From positions 1 to 43,213 of the forward strand of contig CANJRI010000017.1 of the NCBI GenBank assembly GCA_947476555.1: a DNA stretch of 43,213 nucleotides, given 5' to 3'. Under the pieces are notes generated by a model. That model was not told the DNA's origin. It did no database searches and saw nothing but the letters and a program-made list of their open reading frames with translations. The DNA comes from Caulobacteraceae bacterium (lineage in GTDB: Bacteria > Pseudomonadota > Alphaproteobacteria > Caulobacterales > Caulobacteraceae). Positions 1 to 6,478 of this stretch are shown one piece after another. Every line of letters begins with the position of its first letter. Positions within the stretch are counted from its first letter, which is position 1. The position numbers were made by a program, and so were the translations under genes.

Positions 1-1082
1 CGGATGAAGGCCGGCTCGCCACGGACCAGGTAGGTCATGGAGATCCGGGTCCGCGCGCCGTTCTTGGCGACGTCGATGTCGGTGTCGGCGTTTTTCAGCA
101 GCGCCTGGTACACGCCGGGGACGTCCATGCCGCCGATGTATTCGGCCGCCTGGGCGTAATCGCCGAACGGGAAGTAGACCATCTTGGTCGGCAGGTAGCC
201 GCCCACGAAGCCTTCCATCCGGCCATCGGGCAGGAACTTCATCCGCATCAGGGCGGACTTGAAGTCAAACACGGGCTGGATGCGGGTGCTGCCGATCATG
301 GTGAACTGGGGGGTCCGTTCGGAAACGAACTGGCCGTTCACGATCTTGCCCTTGAAGACGCTGGCCTTCGTCAGGTCCTTGTGCGGATCGACCGTATAGG
401 TCGCGTTGCGCAGGAAGCCACCGGCGCTCAGCAGCGGGATCTGCTGGCCGCGATAGAACTTCACCTGGATGTTGGCGTCGTTTTCCCAGTTGATGGGACG
501 GTCGCTGTTGTTGGTGACCTCCACCAGCCAGGAGTTGCCGGCGCTGTAGTGGCTCCAGCGGAAGGTCTGGTTGCCGGGAGGGGCCTCATAGGTGCCGCGG
601 GTCCGGTCGAAGCAACCGAACACCCGGGCCGCCATGTTGTCGACGCCGACCTCCTTGGTGATCGGATCGACGTAGTCGAGGGGGCCCACCTTGCCGTCGA
701 GGTTGAAGCCGAAGGCTTCCTTGGCCTGGTCGAGCCTGATCTTCGGATCCGGCACGCTGAGCGGATGGATATAGGGGTTCACCGGCTTGCCATCCTTGAT
801 CCCGCGCTGGCCCGCGACCTTGCCGAAGGTCTCCTGGGTCATCACGTCGGCGGCGGTGAATTTCGCGATCTCTTCCTTGCCCATGCCCTGGCGTTCCAGG
901 GTGTAGGTCATGATCTTCGGGGCGTCGGCGTTGCGGCCATCCGGGCAACCGCTGTCATCGAAGTTGTTCATGGCGGGCACCCACAGGCGCACGATGTACC
1001 CTTTGCTCTCGGCTTGCGCCGACTGACCGACGCCAACGGTGAGGGCTGCAATTGCAGTCGCGACTGCGAGGGATTTCCGCAT
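1..1082 (-). CDS. Unrecognised secreted protein (3' end beyond window)
   Basis: The gene starts with ATG at 1082 behind a good ribosome site (GGAGAG). It runs off the window edge after 360 codons, so the C-terminus is missing. The first 22 residues form a Sec-type signal peptide: a basic n-region (MRKS), an Ala/Val-rich core, and AQA before the mature start ESKG. The mature part is soluble-looking and rich in Tyr, Trp, Phe, Asn and Gly. It has two well-separated cysteines, in SGCPDG and in FGCFDR, that could form a disulfide. I see no catalytic motif, lipobox or membrane segment. I do not recognise the family. A 208-nt gap separates it from the nucleotidyltransferase upstream, so it probably has its own promoter and need not belong to that operon. 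A periplasmic or secreted location is the only inference I make. Confidence 0.8.
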   Translation of the reverse strand, partial: MRKSLAVATAIAALTVGVGQSAQAESKGYIVRLWVPAMNNFDDSGCPDGRNADAPKIMTYTLERQGMGKEEIAKFTAADVMTQETFGKVAGQRGIKDGKPVNPYIHPLSVPDPKIRLDQAKEAFGFNLDGKVGPLDYVDPITKEVGVDNMAARVFGCFDRTRGTYEAPPGNQTFRWSHYSAGNSWLVEVTNNSDRPINWENDANIQVKFYRGQQIPLLSAGGFLRNATYTVDPHKDLTKASVFKGKIVNGQFVSERTPQFTMIGSTRIQPVFDFKSALMRMKFLPDGRMEGFVGGYLPTKMVYFPFGDYAQAAEYIGGMDVPGVYQALLKNADTDIDVAKNGARTRISMTYLVRGEPAFI

Positions 1083-1290
1083 GAGACTCTCTCCAGATTT
1101 GTCCTTTTCCAGGTTTGCTACGTGAGGCCGTTCAAAGAGGCGGCGACGCAGGATTTAGAAACCGGCCACGCTCCTTCAAGCGTCGAAATGAAAATTTTTC
1201 CGTGAGCCAGCGGCATTGGATTTTGGCCGCTTTAGAAACGGCGCGGACCAGGGCTTTCCACGCGGGTCGAAAGCGCATGTTGGCCTGCGA

Positions 1291-2361
1291 CTAGATGCGT
1301 CCGGGGGCCGCCGCGCCCCTCAGCTCGCGCAACCGCGACAGCCGATCGCTCATCGATCGGCGGCCGGTTCCGAACATCCGCCGGCGGTCCGCCGCGTCGG
1401 CGCGGCGGTGGGAGATCAAGGCGCCGGCCTCGCTGATCAGTCCGAGGCCGGCCAGGGGGCCGGCCAGCTTCGGCCGCGCGAACTGGGCCAGCTGGCGGGC
1501 GTGCTGCAGCCGGGCCCAGGGACGGCGCAGCATCGGCGGGGGCGCCTCGGCGCCAGTGAAACGGTGGGCGGCGATCAGCTGCGCCTCCACGGCGGTGGCG
1601 ATCAGCGGGCGCGACGCCAGCCGCCGAAGGCCCGTCCAGTCGACTCCCGCCGGCCCGCCGGTCAGCATCGCGATGTCCAGCAGGTGCCGCAGGGCCACGC
1701 CGCCGCGCCAGTACCCGCCTTCATGGAACTGGTCGTGGAGCACCAGGTAGAAGATCTGCGCCGCCGGATCGGGGACCCTGGCGCGCACGCCGTCCCAGGT
1801 ATGGGTCTGGTGACGCGAGGGGCGCTCCGCCAGCCCTGGCGGTCCCGGCGGTCGCTGGTGGAGGTCGATGTAGCCCACGTCGCTGGGGCGGCCCAGCTCC
1901 GCCACCACATGCACCTCTGGGCCGGCGTAGGAAGCGGCCAGATGGAAGCCGGCCTCGCGCAGGGCGGCGATCGCGGCCTGGGCCTCGGAGGGCCGGACCA
2001 GCAGGTCGAGGTCGTTCAGCATCCGGTCGAAGGCTATGGGGCGGCCAAGCGTGACCCACAGCGCCGCGCCCTTCAGCAGGGTGGGCTCGATCCCCACGGC
2101 GTTCAGCGCTCCCACCGCCTCGTGGAGCTGGCCGAACAGCCGCCGGTTCCGCTCCCGGTTGCGAGCGAACACCTCGGAGGTGAAGGTCCGTACGTCCGGC
2201 GGTAGCGCCTCGACGGTCCCCGCGCGCAGGGCGGCGGCATGGATCGCTGGCGTCACCAGCGCCTGATTGGCCAACGCTATGACGCCCATCCAGTCCGTCC
2301 GTGGATCCTCCGCCCCGCGCAACGCGGCGGCGAGGTCGGTGAGCGCCTTAAGACGGGACAT
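1291..2361 (-). CDS. Nucleotidyltransferase family protein (PF14907-like)
   Basis: A 356-residue protein. I chose ATG 2361 because the protein pattern begins there; it overlaps the end of the kinase gene by 14 nt, which indicates translational coupling. Residues 95-99 (LLKGA) and 113-122 (RMLNDLDLLV, acidic pair D117 and D119) match the hallmark of the NTP_transf_5 (PF14907) branch of the polymerase-beta nucleotidyltransferase fold. The acidic pair would bind metal and nucleotide. The remainder is helical and Arg/Ala-rich. Family members commonly accompany PqqD/HprK-like kinase genes. In at least one lasso-peptide pathway (pseudomycoidin, from memory) such a protein decorates a phosphorylated peptide with hexose. 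I infer that it acts on the product of the adjacent kinase; the substrate here is unknown. No membrane segment or signal peptide is seen. Confidence 0.8.
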   Translation of the reverse strand: MSRLKALTDLAAALRGAEDPRTDWMGVIALANQALVTPAIHAAALRAGTVEALPPDVRTFTSEVFARNRERNRRLFGQLHEAVGALNAVGIEPTLLKGAALWVTLGRPIAFDRMLNDLDLLVRPSEAQAAIAALREAGFHLAASYAGPEVHVVAELGRPSDVGYIDLHQRPPGPPGLAERPSRHQTHTWDGVRARVPDPAAQIFYLVLHDQFHEGGYWRGGVALRHLLDIAMLTGGPAGVDWTGLRRLASRPLIATAVEAQLIAAHRFTGAEAPPPMLRRPWARLQHARQLAQFARPKLAGPLAGLGLISEAGALISHRRADAADRRRMFGTGRRSMSDRLSRLRELRGAAAPGRI

Positions 2362-3487
2362 CGAACAGGCCTTCCATCGCCTGCACGGCCTGGGTGAGAT
2401 CATCGTAGACCAGCCGCCGACAGACCACCGCGCCGAGCCGACCGGCGACCGCCTCCAGGATCCCGGGTTCCAGGCCCCGGCCGGCGGCGTAGGCGCTCTC
2501 CAGCAGCACCGCCAGGGCGGCCGCAGGTTCGACGAGCTCCAGGCGCGGGGCCGCGCCGGCTTCGCGGGCCAGGATAACGAAGCCGTCGAGCGGTCTCGCC
2601 TCGCGGTCGGCGCGGTTCGGCGGCAGGAAGTAGCGCGTGATCTGGCCGTCGCTGCGCACCCAGGCCTGCAGGTCGCCGACCTCGGGCCATAACGGCTCCA
2701 GGAGCTCCCAGGCGCCGGATTTCACCGCGGCGGCGAAAGGCATGGCGCGGACCAGCCCGTCCGCGTGGACCCGGACGATATCGTCACCGCAGAAGGCCCA
2801 TCCGGCCGCCGCGAGGGCCAGGGTGAGGGTGGTCTTCCCCGCGCCCGGCGCGCCGCTGAGAAACACCGTGCGTCCATTCCGGGTCAGCAGGCCTCCATGG
2901 GCCAGAAAGCCGCTGCGGAAGCCGTTGGCGTAGAGGTCGGTGAGTTGGGCCTTGAGTTCGGACGCGAGCCGGGACTCGTCGGTGACCGCGACGGGGCGAC
3001 CGTCCCGCAGGAAAAAGAAGCGGCCGCCATGTCCCACCACCGCCAGCCAGTGTCCGGGCAGGGCGGCGGGCCCGTAGAACTGGGCGAAGATCTCGTCGGA
3101 AACCTCGGGCGTGACTTGGCCGTGGAAGGTCACCACCACGCCGATCTCGTCGAGGGAAAGGGTGCGCGCCGCGCGGGGTGGCTGGCTCAGCGCCGCCATC
3201 ACCGGCTGGGGCAGCAGGTGACCACCCTGGGTCCAGGCCTCGGCGGCCTCGGCCACGAACCGGCGGGCGTCCTCGGCCGGAACGCCGTGCTCGGCGAGGC
3301 CGGCCGCCACCTTTTCGGCGTCGGCCCCCTCCGAGAAGCCGCGCCAGATCTGGTCGGCGGTCTCGTTCAGCGCGAAGAGTTGCTGGCGGTCCTCATTGAA
3401 GATGAGCACCTGGTCGCCGACCTGCAGCCGGCGGACGCCTACGGGCGGGACGAAGCTTACGGTCTCTGGAGAGTCTGCAAGCATCAT
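2348..3487 (-). CDS. PqqD-like domain fused to HprK/PEPCK-like kinase
   Basis: A 379-residue protein with two parts. Residues ~15-95 resemble PqqD (peptide-binding RRE fold): a short beta-rich start, then LNETADQIW, the usual PqqD signature, and a helical end. Residues ~105-379 resemble HprK-related kinases: Walker A GAPGAGKT at 212-219 and GDD at 234-236, where HPr kinases carry the catalytic acid. HprK-like enzymes phosphorylate Ser (HPr, or the C-terminal Ser of some lasso peptides), while PqqD-like domains hold a peptide substrate. A fusion therefore suggests a kinase that carries its own peptide-recognition module; this is inference. In 'HPr-rel-A' loci these two functions are usually separate genes. 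The start is ATG 3487 or 3484 (MM). It lies 24 nt after the Tat-peptide gene and overlaps the nucleotidyltransferase, so the three look like one operon. No PTS HPr gene is nearby. Confidence 0.85.
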   Translation of the reverse strand: MMLADSPETVSFVPPVGVRRLQVGDQVLIFNEDRQQLFALNETADQIWRGFSEGADAEKVAAGLAEHGVPAEDARRFVAEAAEAWTQGGHLLPQPVMAALSQPPRAARTLSLDEIGVVVTFHGQVTPEVSDEIFAQFYGPAALPGHWLAVVGHGGRFFFLRDGRPVAVTDESRLASELKAQLTDLYANGFRSGFLAHGGLLTRNGRTVFLSGAPGAGKTTLTLALAAAGWAFCGDDIVRVHADGLVRAMPFAAAVKSGAWELLEPLWPEVGDLQAWVRSDGQITRYFLPPNRADREARPLDGFVILAREAGAAPRLELVEPAAALAVLLESAYAAGRGLEPGILEAVAGRLGAVVCRRLVYDDLTQAVQAMEGLFDVPS

Positions 3488-3511
3488 CGCCCCGTCCGTC
3501 GCGTTGTGTGG

Positions 3512-3835
3512 TTAGCCGCCGTTCGGGCCGCCGCGGTTGCCGGGGTTGCCGGGACCGGTGCCGGGGCCGTCGTTGATCGGCGGATTGCCCGGGGGTTGCG
3601 GGTCCTCGCCGTTGCCGACGCCGTTGTTGCCCTTGGGCACGTCGTTGCCGTTGCCGTTGCCGTTATTGCCCCGCGGCGGGCCGGCGCTGGCGCCCGACTG
3701 GGCGATGGCGGGCGAGGTCATGGTGGTGGAAAGCAGCAGGCTCATGGCCGGCGGCGTGACGACGGCGAACTTCCCGGCGGTGGTGAGGAAAGCGCGGCGG
3801 TCGGTCTCGGTAGCGGTGAGTTTCGAGTCTTTCAT
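3512..3835 (-). CDS. Tat-signal, Asn/Gly/Pro-rich small protein (candidate modified peptide)
   Basis: A 107-residue protein. Its N-terminus has a twin-arginine signal: D12-RRAFL, then a moderately hydrophobic stretch and PAIA|Q at 45/46. The predicted mature part (46-107) is low-complexity. By my count 45 of 62 residues are Gly (20), Asn (13) or Pro (12), with GN/GNN repeats. It has no Cys, no aromatic residue and very few hydroxyl residues (S47, S50, T93). The gene is first in the operon, 24 nt before the PqqD-HprK kinase. The start is ATG 3835 with GGGGAAG upstream. Tat export acts after cytoplasmic folding or modification, so the product could be modified by the two enzymes encoded downstream before export. 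That it is their substrate is inferred from position and composition. Alternatives are a cell-wall or surface spacer protein, or an unrelated low-complexity secreted protein. I do not recognise a named family. Confidence 0.8.
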   Translation of the reverse strand: MKDSKLTATETDRRAFLTTAGKFAVVTPPAMSLLLSTTMTSPAIAQSGASAGPPRGNNGNGNGNDVPKGNNGVGNGEDPQPPGNPPINDGPGTGPGNPGNRGGPNGG

Positions 3836-3896
3836 CGTTTCTTCCCCAGTCGAAGGAGGCAGATTTTCAGGACCATCCTGACAGTCCAGCCGCCCT

Positions 3897-3921
3897 AACT
3901 TGAAGATGAAACAATGGTTCC
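3897..3921 (-). promoter_or_regulatory. Candidate EcfG/SigT-type promoter for Tat-peptide operon
   Basis: Read on the minus strand this is GGAAC-N16-AGTT. The -35 matches the alphaproteobacterial general-stress sigma consensus (GGAAC-N16/17-CGTT), and the -10 differs at one base (A for C). The -10 lies about 60 nt upstream of the ATG at 3835, leaving a leader of roughly 50 nt. It is a sequence match only. Confidence 0.45.
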
Positions 3922-3973
3922 GCTTCCGGCTTGGCCGTGGCGTAAACGAAACTGTGAAGGTCGTCAGATGATG

Positions 3974-4003
3974 GAGTCGGAAACCGTTGCAGACTCGCGA
4001 CTC
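3974..4003. promoter_or_regulatory. Cluster of three GANTC (CcrM) methylation sites
   Basis: GAGTC at 3974-3978, GACTC at 3992-3996 and GACTC at 3999-4003 fall within 30 bp. They are 53-82 bp upstream of the candidate promoter of the Tat-peptide operon. GANTC is the CcrM methylation target in Caulobacterales, and methylation-state-dependent promoters there often carry such sites. Regulation here is inferred. Confidence 0.4.
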
Positions 4004-4044
4004 GGGACAGGATGCCCACTGTCGGTTACTCGACCAAACCTAAG

Positions 4045-4698
4045 CTAGACCATTCCCGCCTTGCGCAGGCTCTGATAGGCGCGGATCACCCGCTGCAGGC
4101 GATGCTCGCCGGAGCGGTCGCCGTTGTTGGCGTCGGGGTGCAGGCGGCGGACCAGCTCGGTGTAGCGCCCGCGGATCGCCGCGCCGTCCGCGCCGTCGTC
4201 GAGGTCGAGGTCGGCCAGGGCGTTGCGCTCGATCTTGCCCAGCTGGCGGACGGGCTCCGGCCGGCCGGCGCGCGCCGCGCCCCCGAACAGCTCGTGGTAG
4301 TCGCGGTAGCCCTGGCCCTGGCCTTTGGCGAACCGGCCGGCGAAGCTGGCGGCCTCCCGCGAGGTGCGCCCGGCCTTCATCTCCCAGGTCGGCCGCCCGC
4401 CGGTCTTCAGCTCCTCTTCCTGGCGCCGGCGGACCTCGGCGTCGGAGAGACCCTGGAAGAAGTTCCAGTTGCGATTGTACTCGGCCGCGTGCGGCTGGCA
4501 GAACCAGTAGTGGTCGTGCAGCTGGTCGCGGGACTTCGGGGCTCTGGCGCTGGCCACGCGCAGGCAGTCCGGATGCTCGCAGCGGCGCTCGCCCTTCTTC
4601 AGGGCGTGCACGTCGGCGGCCTTCGCGGCCGCCTCGTCGCCGGGAGGACGGACTCGGATGTCCACGAATTTCGGCCTGTATTGAAACGCGCCCGGCAT
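4045..4698 (-). CDS. J-domain (DnaJ-like) co-chaperone
   Basis: A 217-residue cytoplasmic protein with the J domain at its C-terminus (about 155-217). The HPD tripeptide sits in RRLHPDANNGD, flanked by the basic helix RGRYTELVRR and the helix LQRVIRAYQSLR. The HPD loop stimulates the ATPase of a DnaK-type Hsp70. The N-terminal ~110 residues carry two Cys-containing segments (CEHPDCLR; WFCQPHAAEYNRNWNFFQG) that could bind metal; this layout is typical of an alphaproteobacterial family annotated only as 'DnaJ domain-containing'. No G/F-rich region or classical DnaJ zinc fingers are present, so it is a specialised co-chaperone rather than DnaJ itself. The start is ATG 4698, divergent from bolA with 43 nt between them. 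The client is unknown. Confidence 0.88.
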   Translation of the reverse strand: MPGAFQYRPKFVDIRVRPPGDEAAAKAADVHALKKGERRCEHPDCLRVASARAPKSRDQLHDHYWFCQPHAAEYNRNWNFFQGLSDAEVRRRQEEELKTGGRPTWEMKAGRTSREAASFAGRFAKGQGQGYRDYHELFGGAARAGRPEPVRQLGKIERNALADLDLDDGADGAAIRGRYTELVRRLHPDANNGDRSGEHRLQRVIRAYQSLRKAGMV

Positions 4699-4741
4699 GG
4701 TCCGAGTATGGGGGGGAGAAACTCCCGTTCAAGAATTGAAG

Positions 4742-5023
4742 ATGCGAGCGATGGGCGCCATACTCGACGCAATCCACGACAAGCTGACGACGGCGTTCCA
4801 GCCCACGCGGCTGGAGGTGGAGGACGATTCCGCCCGCCATCACGGCCACGCCGGCGCCAGGCCCGGCGGCGAAAGCCATTTCAACGTGACCATCGTGTCG
4901 GCCGCCTTCGCCGGCCAGCCGCGGGTGGCGCGCCAGCGGATGGTCCACCGCGCCCTGGCGGAGGAGCTCGCCGGACCGGTGCACGCCCTGTCGGTGCAGG
5001 CGCGCGCCCCCGGCGAGGACTAG
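4742..5023 (+). CDS. bolA: BolA family protein
   Basis: A 93-residue protein with the BolA/YrbA fold. The central HHGHAG stretch and E-S-HFNVTIVS strand are followed by the helix RQRMVHRALAEELAGPVHALSV, abbreviated here to its ends (RQRMV...HALSV). BolA proteins pair with monothiol glutaredoxins and help handle Fe-S clusters; in proteobacteria they are also linked to stress and morphology responses. The start is ATG 4742, or possibly ATG 4751 (MGAIL), which fits the family N-terminus equally well. The stop is only 4 nt before the TTG start of an Fe-S subunit of a molybdenum oxidoreductase, so the genes are probably co-transcribed. Whether BolA serves that enzyme's clusters is speculative. Confidence 0.88.
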   Translation: MRAMGAILDAIHDKLTTAFQPTRLEVEDDSARHHGHAGARPGGESHFNVTIVSAAFAGQPRVARQRMVHRALAEELAGPVHALSVQARAPGED

Positions 5024-5027
5024 GGCC

Positions 5028-5534
5028 TTGCGGACCAGCTTCACCGTCAACGGGACGCTACGGTCCCTCGACCTCGATCCGCGCGTCACCTTGCTGGACG
5101 CCCTGCGCGAGCAGCTGGGCCTGACGGGCTCGAAGAAGGGCTGCGACCATGGCCAGTGCGGCGCCTGCACGGTTCTGGTGAACGGCCTGCGGGTGAACGC
5201 CTGCCTGACGCTGGCCGTGGCCTGCGACGGCGACCAGGTGACCACCATCGAGGGCCTGGGCGCGCCCGACGCGCTGCATCCCCTGCAACGCGCCTTCCTC
5301 ACCGAAGACGCCTTCCAGTGCGGCTACTGCACCCCGGGCCAGATCTGCTCGGCGGTGGGGATGCTGGAGGAGGTCGCCGCCGGCTGGCCCAGCCAGGAGA
5401 CCCAGGATCTCACGGGCCAGGTCCGCCTCACCGACGACGAGATCCGCGAACGGATGAGCGGCAACATCTGTCGCTGCTCAGCCTATCCGCAGATCGTGGC
5501 GGCCATCCGCTCCGTGGCGGGGGAGGGCGTTTGA
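5028..5534 (+). CDS. paoA: 2Fe-2S subunit of aldehyde oxidoreductase (PaoA/YagT-like)
   Basis: A 168-residue small subunit of the xanthine-oxidase family. The plant-type [2Fe-2S] site uses C39, C44, C47 and C59 ([10 protein letters not shown]...NAC). The second, helical [2Fe-2S] domain uses C98, C101, C148 and C150 (QCGYC...CRC). It passes electrons from the molybdenum site toward the FAD subunit. The start is TTG at 5028; the protein begins directly with the ferredoxin-like strand. E. coli PaoA is about 229 residues with a Tat leader. That leader is absent here, so this complex should be cytoplasmic unless another subunit carries an export signal, and none does. The stop overlaps the start of the next gene (TTGA). 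It is the first of three overlapping oxidoreductase genes. Confidence 0.93.
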   Translation: MRTSFTVNGTLRSLDLDPRVTLLDALREQLGLTGSKKGCDHGQCGACTVLVNGLRVNACLTLAVACDGDQVTTIEGLGAPDALHPLQRAFLTEDAFQCGYCTPGQICSAVGMLEEVAAGWPSQETQDLTGQVRLTDDEIRERMSGNICRCSAYPQIVAAIRSVAGEGV

Positions 5535-6478
5535 GGCCCTTCACCTATGAGCGCGCCGCCGACGCGGCCTCGGCGGTGAAGGCCGCGGTCGAGGTCCCCG
5601 GCGCCCGGTTCCTGGCCGGCGGCACCAACCTCATCGACCTGATGAAGCTGCAGATCGAGACCCCGGCCCACCTGATCGACGTCTCCCGCCTGCCGCTGGC
5701 CCGCATCGAGGACACTGCCGACGGCGGCCTTTCCATCGGCGCCATGGCCACCAACAGCCAGGTGGCCGCCGACCCCCGGGTGCGCGCGCGCTATCCGGTG
5801 CTTGTCCAGGCCATCGTCGCGGGCGCCTCACCCCAGCTGCGCAACAAGGCCAGCGTCGCCGGCAACCTGCTCCAGCGCACGCGGTGCGCCTACTTCTACG
5901 ACACCACCAAGCCCTGCAATAAGCGCCGGCCCGGCGCTGGCTGCGCCGCGCTGGAGGGCCTGAACCGCAACGCCGCCATCTTCGGGACCAGCGAGGCCTG
6001 CATCGCGGCTTACCCTTCCGACATGGCCGTGGCCCTGCAGGTGCTGGACGCCCGCGTCGAGACCCTGGGCGCCTCGGCCCAGGCCCGCGCCTTCGCCCTG
6101 GACGAGCTGCATCGGCTGCCGGGCGAGACCCCCCACATCGAAACCACCCTGGCGGCTGGCGAACTGATCACCGCCGTCGTCCTCCCCCCGCCCCCGGAGG
6201 GCGCTCAGCTTTATCGCAAGGCCCGCGACCGAGCCTCCTTCGCCGGCGGCCTCGCCAGCGTGGCGGTGGCCGGCGGCCGGATCGCCCTGGGCGCTGTGGC
6301 GCTGAAGCCCTGGCGGGCGGCGCGGGCCGAGGCCGCCCTGGCCGCCGGCGCCGCCCCCGCCGAAGCCATGCGCGCCGAGCTGGAACAGGCCCGCAGCGCC
6401 GGCCGCAACGACTTCAAGGTCGCCCTGGTCGAGCGTTTGGGCGCGGCGACCATCCAGCAGACCCGGGGCCTCGCATGA
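5531..6478 (+). CDS. paoB: FAD-binding subunit of aldehyde oxidoreductase (PaoB/YagS-like), with extra Fe-S site
   Basis: A 315-residue FAD subunit (CO dehydrogenase/xanthine dehydrogenase FAD-binding family). I chose TTG at 5531 because the family pattern (RPFTYERA) begins there and it gives a 4-nt TTGA overlap with the upstream gene. FAD-binding features are [13 protein letters not shown] (~28-39) and the [12 protein letters not shown] segment (~68-79). Cysteines C119, C129, C138 and C157 lie in [18 protein letters not shown] and SEACIAA. In the E. coli PaoB type this insert holds a [4Fe-4S] cluster that most xanthine-oxidase-family FAD subunits lack. The C-terminal half has the CODH_FAD_C features ([14 protein letters not shown]). 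The gene overlaps the molybdenum subunit by 4 nt (ATGA). Confidence 0.92.
   Translation: MRPFTYERAADAASAVKAAVEVPGARFLAGGTNLIDLMKLQIETPAHLIDVSRLPLARIEDTADGGLSIGAMATNSQVAADPRVRARYPVLVQAIVAGASPQLRNKASVAGNLLQRTRCAYFYDTTKPCNKRRPGAGCAALEGLNRNAAIFGTSEACIAAYPSDMAVALQVLDARVETLGASAQARAFALDELHRLPGETPHIETTLAAGELITAVVLPPPPEGAQLYRKARDRASFAGGLASVAVAGGRIALGAVALKPWRAARAEAALAAGAAPAEAMRAELEQARSAGRNDFKVALVERLGAATIQQTRGLA

Noticed and set aside
1291..3835. Complete lasso-peptide biosynthesis cluster
   Set aside because: No asparagine-synthetase-like cyclase, no transglutaminase-like protease and no ABC exporter are encoded. The peptide also lacks a lasso core pattern.
5028..5534. Periplasmic (Tat-exported) PaoA
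   Set aside because: There is no twin-arginine leader. The protein starts directly with the ferredoxin fold, and no in-frame upstream start exists after the bolA stop.
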